A stretch of 64,000 nucleotides of DNA from CBDDCA01 sp965218205 (GTDB lineage Bacteria; Spirochaetota; Spirochaetia; WTKD01; G963693115), in contig OZ244590.1 of the NCBI GenBank assembly GCA_965218205.1, forward strand, positions 558,001 through 622,000. Direction: 5' to 3'. Made by a program: the position numbers and the translations under genes. The notes beneath the pieces were generated by a model. That model did not search any database. It saw only the letters and a list, made by a program, of their open reading frames with translations, and had not been told where the DNA came from. Shown in pieces: positions 41,836 through 51,220 of the stretch; the stretch's first letter is position 1; each line of letters begins with the position of its first letter.

Positions 41836-42915
41836 TTGATAAAAATACTATTGTTTCCCTTATTTGAAAATGTTTCTTTTTTTAATATATTTCAATATAT
41901 AACATTCCGTTCTGCGTATGCAGCCATTACTGCATTTATAGTATGTACAGTATTATCTCGTTTTCTTATTTCTTTACAAAGAAAATATCATTTTGGTGAA
42001 GTAATTCGAAGTGATGGTCCTGAAACACATAAGAAGAAAAAAGGCACTCCTACTTTGGGAGGAGTAGCAATTAATATTGCAATAGGTATGAGTATTCTTT
42101 TATGGATGGATGTTGCGTTGCCTTATACATGGCTTACTTTGTTTGTTCTTGTCTGTTTTGGCATACTTGGGTTCATTGATGATTACCTTAAGCTAACAGT
42201 AACGAAAAAAAGAGGGCTACAAGCAATAACAAAACTGGTAGGACAAATATGTATAGGGATAGTAACAGCAATAGTACTTTTGTTGGTGAGTGGAAAAGAA
42301 AACAGCTATGTTTATTTTCCTTTCTTTAAGGACATATATATAAATATAGGGTATTTCTATATTCCTTTTGTAGTCTTGATAATTATTAGCACAAGTAATT
42401 CGGTTAATATTACTGATGGATTGGATGGGTTAGCTGCAGGGGTAGTAATATTTATAACGGTTGGATTAGCAGTGCTTTCTTATGTGATAGGGCGTGTAGA
42501 TTATTCCGAATATTTGCAAGTTCATTTTGTAGAGCATGCTGGTGAATTTACTATCGTAAGTCTCGCTATCATTGGAGCAATGCTAGGGTTTTTATGGCAT
42601 AATGCATATCCTGCATCTATTATTATGGGAGATACAGGAAGTTTAGTACTAGGAGGACTCATAAGTCTGATAGTAATTGTGATAAAACAAGAATTATTAC
42701 TATTATTACTTGGTGGGGTGCTTGTTATTGAAACAACTTCGGTCATAATACAAGTGCTAAGCTATAAACTGAGAAAAAAACGAGTGTTTAAGATGGCTCC
42801 ACTTCATCATCATTTTGAACTTAGTGGTTGGTCTGAAAGTAAAATAGTAGTACGCTTTTGGATATTAGGAACAATTTTTTTGATAATAGCATTATCAACA
42901 CTCAAAATACGGTAA
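41836..42915 (+). CDS. mraY: Phospho-MurNAc-pentapeptide transferase MraY
   Basis: 359 residues, about ten membrane helices. MraY moves phospho-MurNAc-pentapeptide onto undecaprenyl phosphate to make lipid I. Active-site motifs are visible: GFIDDYLKL (the DD pair), SVNITDGLDGLAAG, IIMGDTGSL and APLHHHFE. The start is a TTG at 41836 supported by AAGGAG 6 nt upstream. It follows murF by 23 nt. Confidence 0.93.
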   Translation: MIKILLFPLFENVSFFNIFQYITFRSAYAAITAFIVCTVLSRFLISLQRKYHFGEVIRSDGPETHKKKKGTPTLGGVAINIAIGMSILLWMDVALPYTWLTLFVLVCFGILGFIDDYLKLTVTKKRGLQAITKLVGQICIGIVTAIVLLLVSGKENSYVYFPFFKDIYINIGYFYIPFVVLIIISTSNSVNITDGLDGLAAGVVIFITVGLAVLSYVIGRVDYSEYLQVHFVEHAGEFTIVSLAIIGAMLGFLWHNAYPASIIMGDTGSLVLGGLISLIVIVIKQELLLLLLGGVLVIETTSVIIQVLSYKLRKKRVFKMAPLHHHFELSGWSESKIVVRFWILGTIFLIIALSTLKIR

Positions 42916-42932
42916 ATCTATACAAGGCAACT

Positions 42933-44183
42933 ATGATATATAACGATAACAAAGTACAACATTATTCCTCACAGCAAGACAAAAGTATGTGGTCAATACA
43001 AAATGGAGTATACGCACAAAAATTTCAACTCATGCTTATTATCTTTCTTGGAGTAGGGCTTGCATTATCATTTTCTGTTTCGTATAGTTTTTCTATTCAA
43101 AATGGAAGAAATGTTGGAGGAGCATATGATTATCCAACAGTAGGCATATTGACTTTATTTTCAAAACAGCTTGTTGCAGCAATTCTTGGTATTATAGGGC
43201 TTATATGGATACAAAAGATATCTACAAAAAAGATAAAAAACAGCATTCCTTTTGTGTCAGTGATGGCATTGCTTGCTATGGTGTATACTTATTTTTTTGC
43301 TCCTGAAATAAATGGAGTAAAACGATGGATACGTGTTGCGGGAGTATCAATTCAAACTGGTGATTTTGTACGCATAGTGCTTATTCTGTATATGGCATAT
43401 TTACTTTCACAATACAATACTATTGTACACACTATGGGCACAATACAACGGAGTCGTAGTACAAGAAAGCTATTTTTGTTGTTTATGTATGCAATAGTGA
43501 TGTATGGAGGAGGACTCTATTTACAAGGAGATTTTTCCTCTTTGCTCATATTTTTTTCAATAGTATCAGCTCTCATATTTGTTTCTGATATTCATAAACG
43601 ATGGAAGGTATCAATACTTTTAGGTATTATCATACTGTTCATTATTCTTGTTTTTAATGATAAAACTAGATCATTACGCATTTTTTCCTATTTCAATCCT
43701 AACTCTGATGCACAAGGTATAAATTTTCAAGTAGAACAATCGTATGACTTAATTCGCAAAGGCGGTATTTTAGGGAATGGCTTAGGAAGTTCCATGTTAG
43801 ATGTTTTGATATTGCCTTACTTTAATAATGATTTTGTATTTTCAATTATATTACATGAGTTTGGTATTTTAGGAGTAGGTATTGTCATTGGTCTCTATTT
43901 AATGTTGTGCTATTATTGCTTAAAGATATGTATTATACTTTTTGAGTGCAATAGATTCTACTATTATGTAAGCATAGGATGTCTTTTCAATCTTGTTATA
44001 TCAGCATTAGGTCATATAATGGTAGTATTAGGATTTGTGCCTACTGCAGGACTTAATCTGCCTTTCTTTTCTTCGGGAGGAACTTCGTTAATCACTACCC
44101 TCGTAACCTATGCTTTTTTACTGAAAGCAGCAAAAATATCCGATAGCAGTACTAGTACTTTACAGGAGAATACAGCACCATGA
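42933..44183 (+). CDS. ftsW: Septal peptidoglycan polymerase FtsW
   Basis: 416 residues from the ATG at 42933, preceded by AAGG; an earlier in-frame ATG at 42858 lies inside mraY and is rejected. A SEDS-family protein with about ten membrane helices: EINGVKRWIRVAGVSIQTGD (the family's NGAxRWI motif), LHEFGILGVGIVIGLY, and GLNLPFFSSGGTSLI near the end. FtsW polymerises lipid II with a partner transpeptidase at the septum. It overlaps ftsQ by 4 nt. Position in the division cluster favours FtsW over RodA. Confidence 0.9.
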   Translation: MIYNDNKVQHYSSQQDKSMWSIQNGVYAQKFQLMLIIFLGVGLALSFSVSYSFSIQNGRNVGGAYDYPTVGILTLFSKQLVAAILGIIGLIWIQKISTKKIKNSIPFVSVMALLAMVYTYFFAPEINGVKRWIRVAGVSIQTGDFVRIVLILYMAYLLSQYNTIVHTMGTIQRSRSTRKLFLLFMYAIVMYGGGLYLQGDFSSLLIFFSIVSALIFVSDIHKRWKVSILLGIIILFIILVFNDKTRSLRIFSYFNPNSDAQGINFQVEQSYDLIRKGGILGNGLGSSMLDVLILPYFNNDFVFSIILHEFGILGVGIVIGLYLMLCYYCLKICIILFECNRFYYYVSIGCLFNLVISALGHIMVVLGFVPTAGLNLPFFSSGGTSLITTLVTYAFLLKAAKISDSSTSTLQENTAP

Positions 44184-44947
44184 CACATATACAGAAAAAA
44201 TATCCGATAGCCAAACGATTTGTAGTACTACTTTGTATTATTGTTGTTCTCAGTATACTATTGTTAGTGTATGTATATAATCAAAAAATTACTAAAATGT
44301 ATGTAGAAGGAGATATAGAGTTATCCACAGAAGATATACAAAACATTACTGACGTACAATTACCACAGAAATATATAGATATAAATAAGAAAAATATAGT
44401 ACATGCATTAGAAGCAAGCCCGCTTATTTATACTGCAAAAGTAAAGAAAACGCTATTTTCAACATTAGTTATTACTCTCACGCGTGCAAGGCCTATTGTG
44501 AGTATCTTGGCTACTGTTGACAACAAAACAACTCCTTCCTATTTTGATAGAGAAGGAAAATGTATTCAGGTAGGGGTACAAAACGGTATAGTAGATGTTC
44601 CTATCCTTTCGGGAGTTGTTATTAAAAATCCTACGCCAGGGGTAGTACTCCCTTCATGGCTTTTATCATTTATACAGCAAATTGATATAATAAAAAAAGA
44701 TAATCCATCGTTGTTTACAAAAGTGTCTGAGTTTGCTATCAAACGAGAAGATACCCTTACATTAGTTGATATTCATTTTACTGATTATGCCCAATATATT
44801 ACCAGTGATTTACACATTGATGCAGATATGTTGAGAAAAATGTATTATTTTTTAAGCAAAGTAGCAAATATAGCGAAAGTACAGCGATTTATCTCCTTTG
44901 AAATAATTGAAGGGAGTATAGTAGGGAGATTGGAAAAAGATGGCTAA
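44180..44947 (+). CDS. ftsQ: Cell-division protein FtsQ/DivIB
   Basis: 255 residues: short cytosolic start, one membrane helix (about 15-35), then a POTRA domain (ITKMYVEGDIELSTEDIQNI) and a beta domain. FtsQ/DivIB links early and late divisome proteins in the periplasm. It overlaps ftsW by 4 nt and ftsA by 8 nt. Sequence of this family is variable; the call uses topology, POTRA and position. Confidence 0.8.
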   Translation: MTHIQKKYPIAKRFVVLLCIIVVLSILLLVYVYNQKITKMYVEGDIELSTEDIQNITDVQLPQKYIDINKKNIVHALEASPLIYTAKVKKTLFSTLVITLTRARPIVSILATVDNKTTPSYFDREGKCIQVGVQNGIVDVPILSGVVIKNPTPGVVLPSWLLSFIQQIDIIKKDNPSLFTKVSEFAIKREDTLTLVDIHFTDYAQYITSDLHIDADMLRKMYYFLSKVANIAKVQRFISFEIIEGSIVGRLEKDG

Positions 44948-46244
44948 AATGCAGAGCTATGAGTATTTTCTTGGTGTTGATATAGGAAGTTTTGAAACAA
45001 AAATAGTTCTTTCTCGAATACAATCTTTAGAGGCACAAACCCTAGAGATTTTGGAGTCTTTTTCCTGTTTTACACAAGGCTTAGTAGAGAAAGGAACTAT
45101 AGTAGATGCTGATAAACTGGCATCTGTGCTAAATGAAACTATACATTCTCATGTATCTTCATTAGATGATCAATATGTATTTACTACTTTTGCTATGAAG
45201 AATAGATTTATTCAATCAAAAATTAACAAGGTAAAGAATCCTTTTAGCAGAAGAAAAAGAGAAGTAAATGATAAAGATTTGCTTACTGCACGTTTGATGG
45301 CAAGTAATGCCTCTATTGAGGACGGTCGTGAGTACATTGATGCAATATTGCGTCAGTATACAGTAGATGGTCGTTATGTACAACGAAATCCTGTAGGGTG
45401 TATAGGCACAAGTGTAGAAGCTGAGTTGTTACTCATAAGCACTGCCATAGAAGAAATCAATAAGTATAAACGATGTATAAATACCCTTGCTCTTAATTTA
45501 GATTCTCTTTGTGTTGCGTCACTTGCTGCAAGTGAACATATGCTAACTGAAGACGAAAAAGAGCAAGGGGTGGTATTGTTTGATATTGGAGCACAAAGTG
45601 TCTCTGCAGCATGGTATGAACATGGTAGTCCTAAAGCAGTGATAGTAGTACCTTATGGTATTGATGATATTAGTAAAGATATACAAAATGAGCTAAACAT
45701 AAGCATGACTTTAGCAAGGCAGATAGTGCAAAATTATTCCTGTTTAGATCGTATGTATCTGTCTGAACTAAACAATCATGAAGAAGTACGAACCGAAGAT
45801 GGAGCATCAAGGTTAATTGATACAGAACTGATATATCGAATTTCTTATGCGAGGATGCTGGATATATTTGTGCTTGCATATCAAATGTTACAAATAAAAG
45901 AGAAGATAGAATCGTATCCAGTGGTGATTACAGGAGGAGGAGCTCGTTTACGAGGTATTACTTCATTGGTAGAGTTGCGTATGCATACTAGGGTACGTCT
46001 TGCTCAGCCAAGTAATTGGGGAGGTCCAATTCAAACATATCGTAGTCCTAACTATGGAGTAGCTATTGGTTTATGTGTAAATGGGTTTCAGCGCTATTAT
46101 CAAAATAAGGCAAACAGAGAAGGATATTTTCCTATTTCAGAAAAGTCTTTTTCTAAAAATAGAGAAAAGCAATCAAGTAAATGGACATGGATAAGTAAGA
46201 TGGGTAAATCTTTTAGGAAATTTTTTTCATTAGGGACCGACTAA
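44940..46244 (+). CDS. ftsA: Cell-division ATPase FtsA
   Basis: 434 residues with an actin-like fold: FLGVDIGSFETKIVLSR (phosphate 1), GVVLFDIGAQSVSAAWYE (phosphate 2), and PVVITGGGARLRGITSLVE (adenosine motif). FtsA anchors FtsZ filaments to the membrane through a C-terminal amphipathic helix; the last residues (MGKSFRKFFSLGTD) fit this. Normally ftsZ follows at once, but here the next gene is infC on the other strand, so ftsZ must be elsewhere. Confidence 0.92.
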   Translation: MAKMQSYEYFLGVDIGSFETKIVLSRIQSLEAQTLEILESFSCFTQGLVEKGTIVDADKLASVLNETIHSHVSSLDDQYVFTTFAMKNRFIQSKINKVKNPFSRRKREVNDKDLLTARLMASNASIEDGREYIDAILRQYTVDGRYVQRNPVGCIGTSVEAELLLISTAIEEINKYKRCINTLALNLDSLCVASLAASEHMLTEDEKEQGVVLFDIGAQSVSAAWYEHGSPKAVIVVPYGIDDISKDIQNELNISMTLARQIVQNYSCLDRMYLSELNNHEEVRTEDGASRLIDTELIYRISYARMLDIFVLAYQMLQIKEKIESYPVVITGGGARLRGITSLVELRMHTRVRLAQPSNWGGPIQTYRSPNYGVAIGLCVNGFQRYYQNKANREGYFPISEKSFSKNREKQSSKWTWISKMGKSFRKFFSLGTD

Positions 46245-46250
46245 TATATA

Positions 46251-46284
46251 TGATAGTAATAAATACTGTTATGTATTACTATCA
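46251..46284. terminator. Hairpin between convergent ftsA and infC
   Basis: TGATAGTAATA pairs with TATTACTATCA around a 12-nt loop. It lies just after the ftsA stop and over the last codons of infC, so it can end transcription from both sides. Confidence 0.6.
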
Positions 46285-46826
46285 GTACTTTGTGTAGCTT
46301 GTTTGTTTCCTGATTTACTACTAGGGGATAGTAGCATAGTCATAAAATTTCCTTCCATAGAAGGCTCTTTATCAGTAACAAAAGTACAGGTTAGCATTTC
46401 TCTAATTTGATTGAGTATACCATTTCCAATTTGAGTGTATGCTAATTCACGTCCTCGAAAGCGAATAGCTACTTTTACTTTATTTCCTTCATTAAGAAAC
46501 TGATCAATATGACGTACCTTGAAATTAAGATCATGATCGCTTATTTTAGGTTGCATACGAATTTCTTTTTGTGTCTGTTTTTTCTTGTTTTTATTGATTG
46601 TTTTTTGTCTTTTATTGAGCTCGTATTTATATTTACCGAAATCAAGTACTTTACAGACGGGAGGGTTTGCATTTTTAGCAACCTCTACTAAATCTAGTTG
46701 TCTATCTCTTGCAATGGACAATGCTTGTTCAATAGGGATAATCCCAAGGGAAGCACCATTTTCTTCAATTAGTAAAACAGTGTCCGATCGTATATCGGAA
46801 TTAATTCGTGTCTTTTGATGCTTCAA
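46269..46826 (-). CDS. infC: Translation initiation factor IF-3
   Basis: 185 residues. IF-3 binds the 30S subunit and checks the initiator codon. Motifs: N-domain SLGIIPIEQALSIARDRQLD, LVEVAKNANPPVCKVLDFGK, then C-domain KVKVAIRFRGRELAYTQIG. The start is a TTG at 46826 with TAGGAG about 12 nt upstream; no ATG, GTG or ATT fits better, so a non-AUG start (a known feature of infC, used for autoregulation) is likely. rpmI and rplT, usual neighbours, are not adjacent. Confidence 0.9.
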   Translation of the reverse strand: MKHQKTRINSDIRSDTVLLIEENGASLGIIPIEQALSIARDRQLDLVEVAKNANPPVCKVLDFGKYKYELNKRQKTINKNKKKQTQKEIRMQPKISDHDLNFKVRHIDQFLNEGNKVKVAIRFRGRELAYTQIGNGILNQIREMLTCTFVTDKEPSMEGNFMTMLLSPSSKSGNKQATQSTDSNT

Positions 46827-46929
46827 ACGAAAAAATTTCTCCTAAACATACTCATATTGTAATACAGATGGTTACACATGTCAACTCCAACTATTAGCTG
46901 TGATTTGGAGTTTTACTATTATAGCAACT

Positions 46930-48135
46930 TTACACAAACATTCTTTGTAGTAAACCTTTCTTATACAGCTTTGTAATATCTACTTGTTTCTGTGTGAGTG
47001 ATATTTTTGTGTCAAGGCTCTGCAAAAAAGAGCTTATTTTTTGTTGTTCTTTTATTGATGCAGGAATTTTTATACGAATAGAACTCATTACATCATTCAT
47101 CAATTTTGGAATACCTGCATATGCTACAAATCTCTTTGTTATTCTATTAAGTATTTCTGCAATACATGCATTTGCATACCCTTCATCATTTTTTAATACT
47201 CCACATACATTGGTACAGTAAAATTTTCCTTCTCTATAATTCACGTTTCCAGCATATCCATCTGTTGTCCATGTAATACAACTTTCAAATAAATATTTAT
47301 TATAGTACCCCATTAAGCCTTTATTTTTTGTTTGTGAAGAAAAAACAGGGTATGTATAGTATCTCGTTTTTATTGGGGATATATCTTTTTTTGATAAAAC
47401 AAGACCTCGTGTTACATAAAATATCTCACCTATCTCCCTCTCCTCCCAATCGGGGTACTCGTGTCCTTGCTCGTCCTTAAAGCGTAGCTCCTGTGAAAAG
47501 AGTTTTTGCATGACGCCCTTTTTGTATGACTGCAACAGTACTACTTTTTTTTCAAGGAGCTGTACCTTTGTGTCTACACTCTCCAAAAAAGATGCTATCT
47601 TTTGTTGCTCGGGGAGGGAAGGAAGCGTTATTGTAATGTTTTGTATTGATTTTTTACTAATTTCTAAAAATGTAGATCCTGATGCTAATTTTATAAATGT
47701 ATTTCTATTGTTCAATATCCAATAATATATAAATTCATTATCATATCCTTTTTTAATAATAAGATTTTGAAAGCCTTGATTGGTAGTACATTCTCTAGTT
47801 GCAATTCCTACATCACCAATAGTGGCTCTAGTAGTCAAAAGTAATGTGCCTGCTGGCAAAATCGTAACAGAAGATGCTTTCACTCCTTCCTCTGTAATTT
47901 TTCTCATACTATTTTGAATATACTTCTGTTTTATTTCACTTGGAATAAACCAAGTAATATTTCCTTTTTCCCAAAATTTTTTATTACTAGTATCTGGAGT
48001 ACCTCCACCTATAATATCAGCCACCTCCCCCAGCCTCCTCTCTTCCCAATCGGGAAAATCAGAGCCATCATCTTGCTTGAAGCGTATGGAGGGTACTTGA
48101 ATAGTAGGCGCTGATTTTTTGTCTTGCTTACTCAT
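46930..48135 (-). CDS. hsdS: Type I restriction specificity subunit HsdS
   Basis: 401 residues with two target-recognition domains, each led by a similar motif (DGSDFPDWEERRLGEVADII and GHEYPDWEEREIGEIFYV) and closed by coiled-coil spacers (LPEQQKIASFLESVDTK and KEQQKISSFLQSLDTKISLT). Each domain reads one half of a split DNA target. No hsdM or hsdR is in the window, so it would have to act with subunits encoded elsewhere. A broken, inverted hsdS lies at 61373-62001; the two share a perfect 60-bp repeat at their 5' ends and near-identical 3' ends. A TATACT box lies 7 nt before the ATG. Confidence 0.9.
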   Translation of the reverse strand: MSKQDKKSAPTIQVPSIRFKQDDGSDFPDWEERRLGEVADIIGGGTPDTSNKKFWEKGNITWFIPSEIKQKYIQNSMRKITEEGVKASSVTILPAGTLLLTTRATIGDVGIATRECTTNQGFQNLIIKKGYDNEFIYYWILNNRNTFIKLASGSTFLEISKKSIQNITITLPSLPEQQKIASFLESVDTKVQLLEKKVVLLQSYKKGVMQKLFSQELRFKDEQGHEYPDWEEREIGEIFYVTRGLVLSKKDISPIKTRYYTYPVFSSQTKNKGLMGYYNKYLFESCITWTTDGYAGNVNYREGKFYCTNVCGVLKNDEGYANACIAEILNRITKRFVAYAGIPKLMNDVMSSIRIKIPASIKEQQKISSFLQSLDTKISLTQKQVDITKLYKKGLLQRMFV

Positions 48136-48169
48136 CTAATATAGTATAGCAATATAGCCATTATGTGAG
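48110..48169 (-). repeat. 60-bp inverted repeat, hsdS copy
   Basis: Identical in reverse orientation to 61339-61398. It covers the promoter and first nine codons of hsdS. Sequence similarity continues into the gene with mismatches. Confidence 0.95.
48143..48148 (-). promoter_or_regulatory. -10 box of probable leaderless promoter for hsdS
   Basis: TATACT on the minus strand, 7 nt upstream of the ATG at 48135; duplicated before the broken inverted hsdS. Confidence 0.5.
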
Positions 48170-48191
48170 TCCTATTTTGTGAAATCCTTTC

Positions 48192-48219
48192 GTGTTGCAT
48201 TTAGTCCTTGAATCCGCAA
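48192..48219 (+). repeat. Dispersed short repeat, copy 4
   Basis: The GCATTTAGTCCTTGAATC core followed by CGCAAAA, shared with 33391-33418. A degenerate related stretch lies at about 61289-61325 on the other strand, next to the inverted hsdS copy. Confidence 0.7.
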
Positions 48220-48301
48220 AATTAGTGATATTCTACTTGTATCATTTATAATAATATACTACAATAAAGAATAAAATAAGTAATTAGATTGAGGTAACAA
48301 T

Positions 48302-48712
48302 ATGGACTATCAAATTTTCTTTTTTTCAACAGTATTTTTACTATTATGTGGAGTATTTCTATCGTATGAACGCTTTGGAGCGTTTATTAAACTAGATAAG
48401 ATTGTAACTGAAAAATTTATTTCGCATAAGCCGCTCGGGCTTATCATAGGGAGTATTACTCTTATTTTTGGTATTATTGCCATTATTAAACCTCTTGATA
48501 CTCCTGTTGTTGGAGACATCATTCCTGCATTGTTGTCTTTTATTGGGGGTATAGCACTGATATACAGTAAAACAAACATGGAATATAAAGGGCAAAATAA
48601 GTTTTTTAATTGGATTCAAGAATTTATTAAAACAAATATGGCTATTATTGGAATACTTATGCTTGTATTTGGTGTATTACATGCAATTTTTCCTACGCTC
48701 CTACTTTTATAG
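48302..48712 (+). CDS. Small four-helix membrane protein, function unknown
   Basis: 136 residues with four hydrophobic segments (about 5-22, 45-62, 70-86, 113-134) and short charged loops. No family recognised. It has a reasonable ribosome-binding site (TTGAGGTAACAAT before ATG). It precedes the flagellar operon in the same direction but is separated from it by the operon's own promoter, so a flagellar role is not implied. Confidence 0.7.
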   Translation: MDYQIFFFSTVFLLLCGVFLSYERFGAFIKLDKIVTEKFISHKPLGLIIGSITLIFGIIAIIKPLDTPVVGDIIPALLSFIGGIALIYSKTNMEYKGQNKFFNWIQEFIKTNMAIIGILMLVFGVLHAIFPTLLLL

Positions 48713-48764
48713 ATACATATATTCGTTGTAATATATAAAAAAAACTATTGTTATTTTCTCTCTT

Positions 48765-48772
48765 TCCGATAA
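48765..48772 (+). promoter_or_regulatory. Possible sigma-28 -10 box for the flgN operon
   Basis: TCCGATAA matches the sigma-28 -10 consensus GCCGATAA at seven of eight positions and lies 7 nt before the ATG. No good TAAA -35 element is found at the usual distance. A related TCCGACTA lies at the same distance before fliD. Confidence 0.45.
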
Positions 48773-48779
48773 AGAGAGT

Positions 48780-49295
48780 ATGGATACAATACTCTTACAA
48801 AAATTTGAGCAAGAACTTCAATTTCTTTATGATATATTAAAAAAATCGAAACAAGAGTATGGTATATTATTTTCTTCTATGATAACAGGAGAAGATATAG
48901 CAAAGTCTCTACAGAGTAGTATGTGTAGTGAGCATATTGCTCATGCTCGGCAACAATTGCATGCAACTCAGAAAAAAATAAGTGAATCTTTATTACAAAA
49001 TAGTGATAACACTGTCTCTATAGAAAATTCAGTAATGCCTATTACTGATATATCAAAAAGAGTAGGAGCACAGTGTAGCATTGATATTGTTGCTATTGCC
49101 CAAAAATGCATTCATCTGTATGAAGAAATCAAAAGTATTGCTTCTGGTATAGAAACATACTATGAACATAAAATTACAGAATATCGAGATTTTTTTGATA
49201 GAGTATATGAAGAATTATATACGAACAAAAAGTATTATGTACAAGATAAAAAGAATGGTGATACTAGTGGTTTACTGGTGTGTAAAAATGCTTAA
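48780..49295 (+). CDS. FlgN-like export chaperone
   Basis: 171 residues, almost all helical, sitting directly before flgK and flgL with a 15-nt gap. That is the usual place of FlgN, the cytoplasmic chaperone that keeps the hook-filament junction proteins FlgK and FlgL export-ready. FlgN sequences are poorly conserved, so the call rests on length, helical character and position. The start lacks a Shine-Dalgarno sequence. Confidence 0.6.
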   Translation: MDTILLQKFEQELQFLYDILKKSKQEYGILFSSMITGEDIAKSLQSSMCSEHIAHARQQLHATQKKISESLLQNSDNTVSIENSVMPITDISKRVGAQCSIDIVAIAQKCIHLYEEIKSIASGIETYYEHKITEYRDFFDRVYEELYTNKKYYVQDKKNGDTSGLLVCKNA

Positions 49296-49310
49296 CTCAA
49301 GGAGGAGATT

Positions 49311-51194
49311 ATGCAATCTACATTTAGCGGAGTGGAAATTGCAAGACGTGGGATTTTAGCTCATGCCCAGCAATTAAGAACAACAGGACATAATCTTAGT
49401 AATATTAATACTCCAGGTTACTCTCGTCAACGAGTAACGCTTGCAAGTGAAGTGCCACGATATATGCCTGGAGCAACTCGTGCAGAGCTTGCAGGGCAAA
49501 TAGGGCAAGGGGTCAATATACAGTCAATACGTCGCCAGAAAGATCTGCAGATAGAAGAACAAATTATAGCACAAAGTCATAAACAAGGATTTTGGGACAC
49601 ACGTAGTAAGTATATAGGGAGACTTGAAGATATTCAAAATGAGGTAGACAATAACAGTTCTTTGCGTGGAGCGTTTGATAGATACTGGTCATCATGGGAA
49701 GAATTATCTCTCTACCCTCAGGAAATGTCAGTGCGTTTACAATTAGTAGAAAGAACACAAACTCTTACTGCTATGATACGTGAACGATCACAACAGCTTG
49801 ATGCAGTACAAGATGCATTGCATGTTGAAATAGACTTTACTGTATCAAAAATAAATGAGCTTGCAAAAGAAATAGCAACACTTAACTCTTCTATCCAACA
49901 AGCAAGGTCTCTTCAAATAGAGCCAAATGATCTTCTTGATAGGCGTGATATGTTTTTACAAGAGTTAGGAGGCTTAGTAAATATAACAACAAGCAATAAA
50001 GACTCTGATGAGTTTATGGTACACACAAACGGCAAAATATTGGTGCAAGGAAAAAAAGCACGTTCTTTTTCCTTTAGTGAAAATGCCACAGGGATAGGTA
50101 CAGGGGTAGAGTATCAAGTGTACTGGCAAGACAGTGGCGACTTAGTCGATAGAAGTGGAGGAAAACTCTCTGCTTTGCTACAATTACGCGATGATGATGT
50201 TCGCCAAGAAATACAAACTCTTAATACTTTTTCTATTTCTTTAATTCATAACACAAATGAGATTCATAGACAAGGAATAAGTTTAACAAATGAAACAGGA
50301 TTGAATTTTTTTACTGAAAGACCTACTGTTCTTAATGCACTGGGAAACTATGATGTTGATTTAGATGGTACATTTGATCAATCACGTATTTACAGTGTTG
50401 CTGGTACTAATACACTCGCACTAAATCAGCAAATTGGTTTTTCTGGCACTTTAACTGTATCAGGCAGAGAAGGAGACAGTACTATACAGATACCATATAA
50501 TGGCACTGACACAGTAGAAGATATTATTACTCGTATCAATACAAGTGGAGCCGAAGTGGTAGCGTCACTCAATACACAAGGACAGCTAAGCTTTGAAGCA
50601 ACTGCTGCAAATGATAAGGCAAATGTTGATTTTGTAATTCGTTATTTAGAAGATAGTGGGCAGTTTTTAGTAGGGTATTCTGGGATGCTATTACAATCAG
50701 GTGCAGCAGGATCATTTAATTGGCAAACTGCAAATGCAGTTGATGCATTACAAAGTCTCGATAATGTTTCGGTAGCTCCTTTTCTTAATCCAGCAAGCTC
50801 TTTAGAGCTAAATCCAGCCATTGCAAATGATGTAAGACGCGTAGCTACAGCATATCCTAATATCAATGATCAGCTAGATAGTGGCAACAATAGTGCCGCA
50901 CTTGATATTGCAGCATTACGTACAAAACAGCTAGGGCTTAGTAATGTAGAGTCTTACGATAATTTCTTTTCACATAGTATAGCACTTATAGGAGCAAAAG
51001 GACAAGAAGCAGAAGTATTATCAAAAACACAAGCACGTATTTTACAAGATTTACAGGCACGGCAAAGTGAGGTAAGTGGAGTTGACTTAGACGAGGAGCT
51101 ACAAAATCTTGTAAAATTTCAAACTGCATATCAGGGAGTGGCAAAATTTTTATCTAACCTTGATAGAATATATGAGGCTTTATTAGCAATTTAA
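49311..51194 (+). CDS. flgK: Flagellar hook-filament junction protein FlgK (HAP1)
   Basis: 627 residues. The N-terminus has the rod/hook signature (IARRGILAHAQQLRTTGHNL followed by NINTPGYSRQRV). The C-terminus has the matching helix with GVDLDEELQNLVKFQTAYQ and YEALLAI. FlgK joins hook to filament with FlgL. AAGGAGGAGATT precedes the ATG. In spirochaetes the filament is periplasmic. Confidence 0.95.
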   Translation: MQSTFSGVEIARRGILAHAQQLRTTGHNLSNINTPGYSRQRVTLASEVPRYMPGATRAELAGQIGQGVNIQSIRRQKDLQIEEQIIAQSHKQGFWDTRSKYIGRLEDIQNEVDNNSSLRGAFDRYWSSWEELSLYPQEMSVRLQLVERTQTLTAMIRERSQQLDAVQDALHVEIDFTVSKINELAKEIATLNSSIQQARSLQIEPNDLLDRRDMFLQELGGLVNITTSNKDSDEFMVHTNGKILVQGKKARSFSFSENATGIGTGVEYQVYWQDSGDLVDRSGGKLSALLQLRDDDVRQEIQTLNTFSISLIHNTNEIHRQGISLTNETGLNFFTERPTVLNALGNYDVDLDGTFDQSRIYSVAGTNTLALNQQIGFSGTLTVSGREGDSTIQIPYNGTDTVEDIITRINTSGAEVVASLNTQGQLSFEATAANDKANVDFVIRYLEDSGQFLVGYSGMLLQSGAAGSFNWQTANAVDALQSLDNVSVAPFLNPASSLELNPAIANDVRRVATAYPNINDQLDSGNNSAALDIAALRTKQLGLSNVESYDNFFSHSIALIGAKGQEAEVLSKTQARILQDLQARQSEVSGVDLDEELQNLVKFQTAYQGVAKFLSNLDRIYEALLAI

Positions 51195-51220
51195 AATGAA
51201 ATTACATAAGGAGTAGCAAT

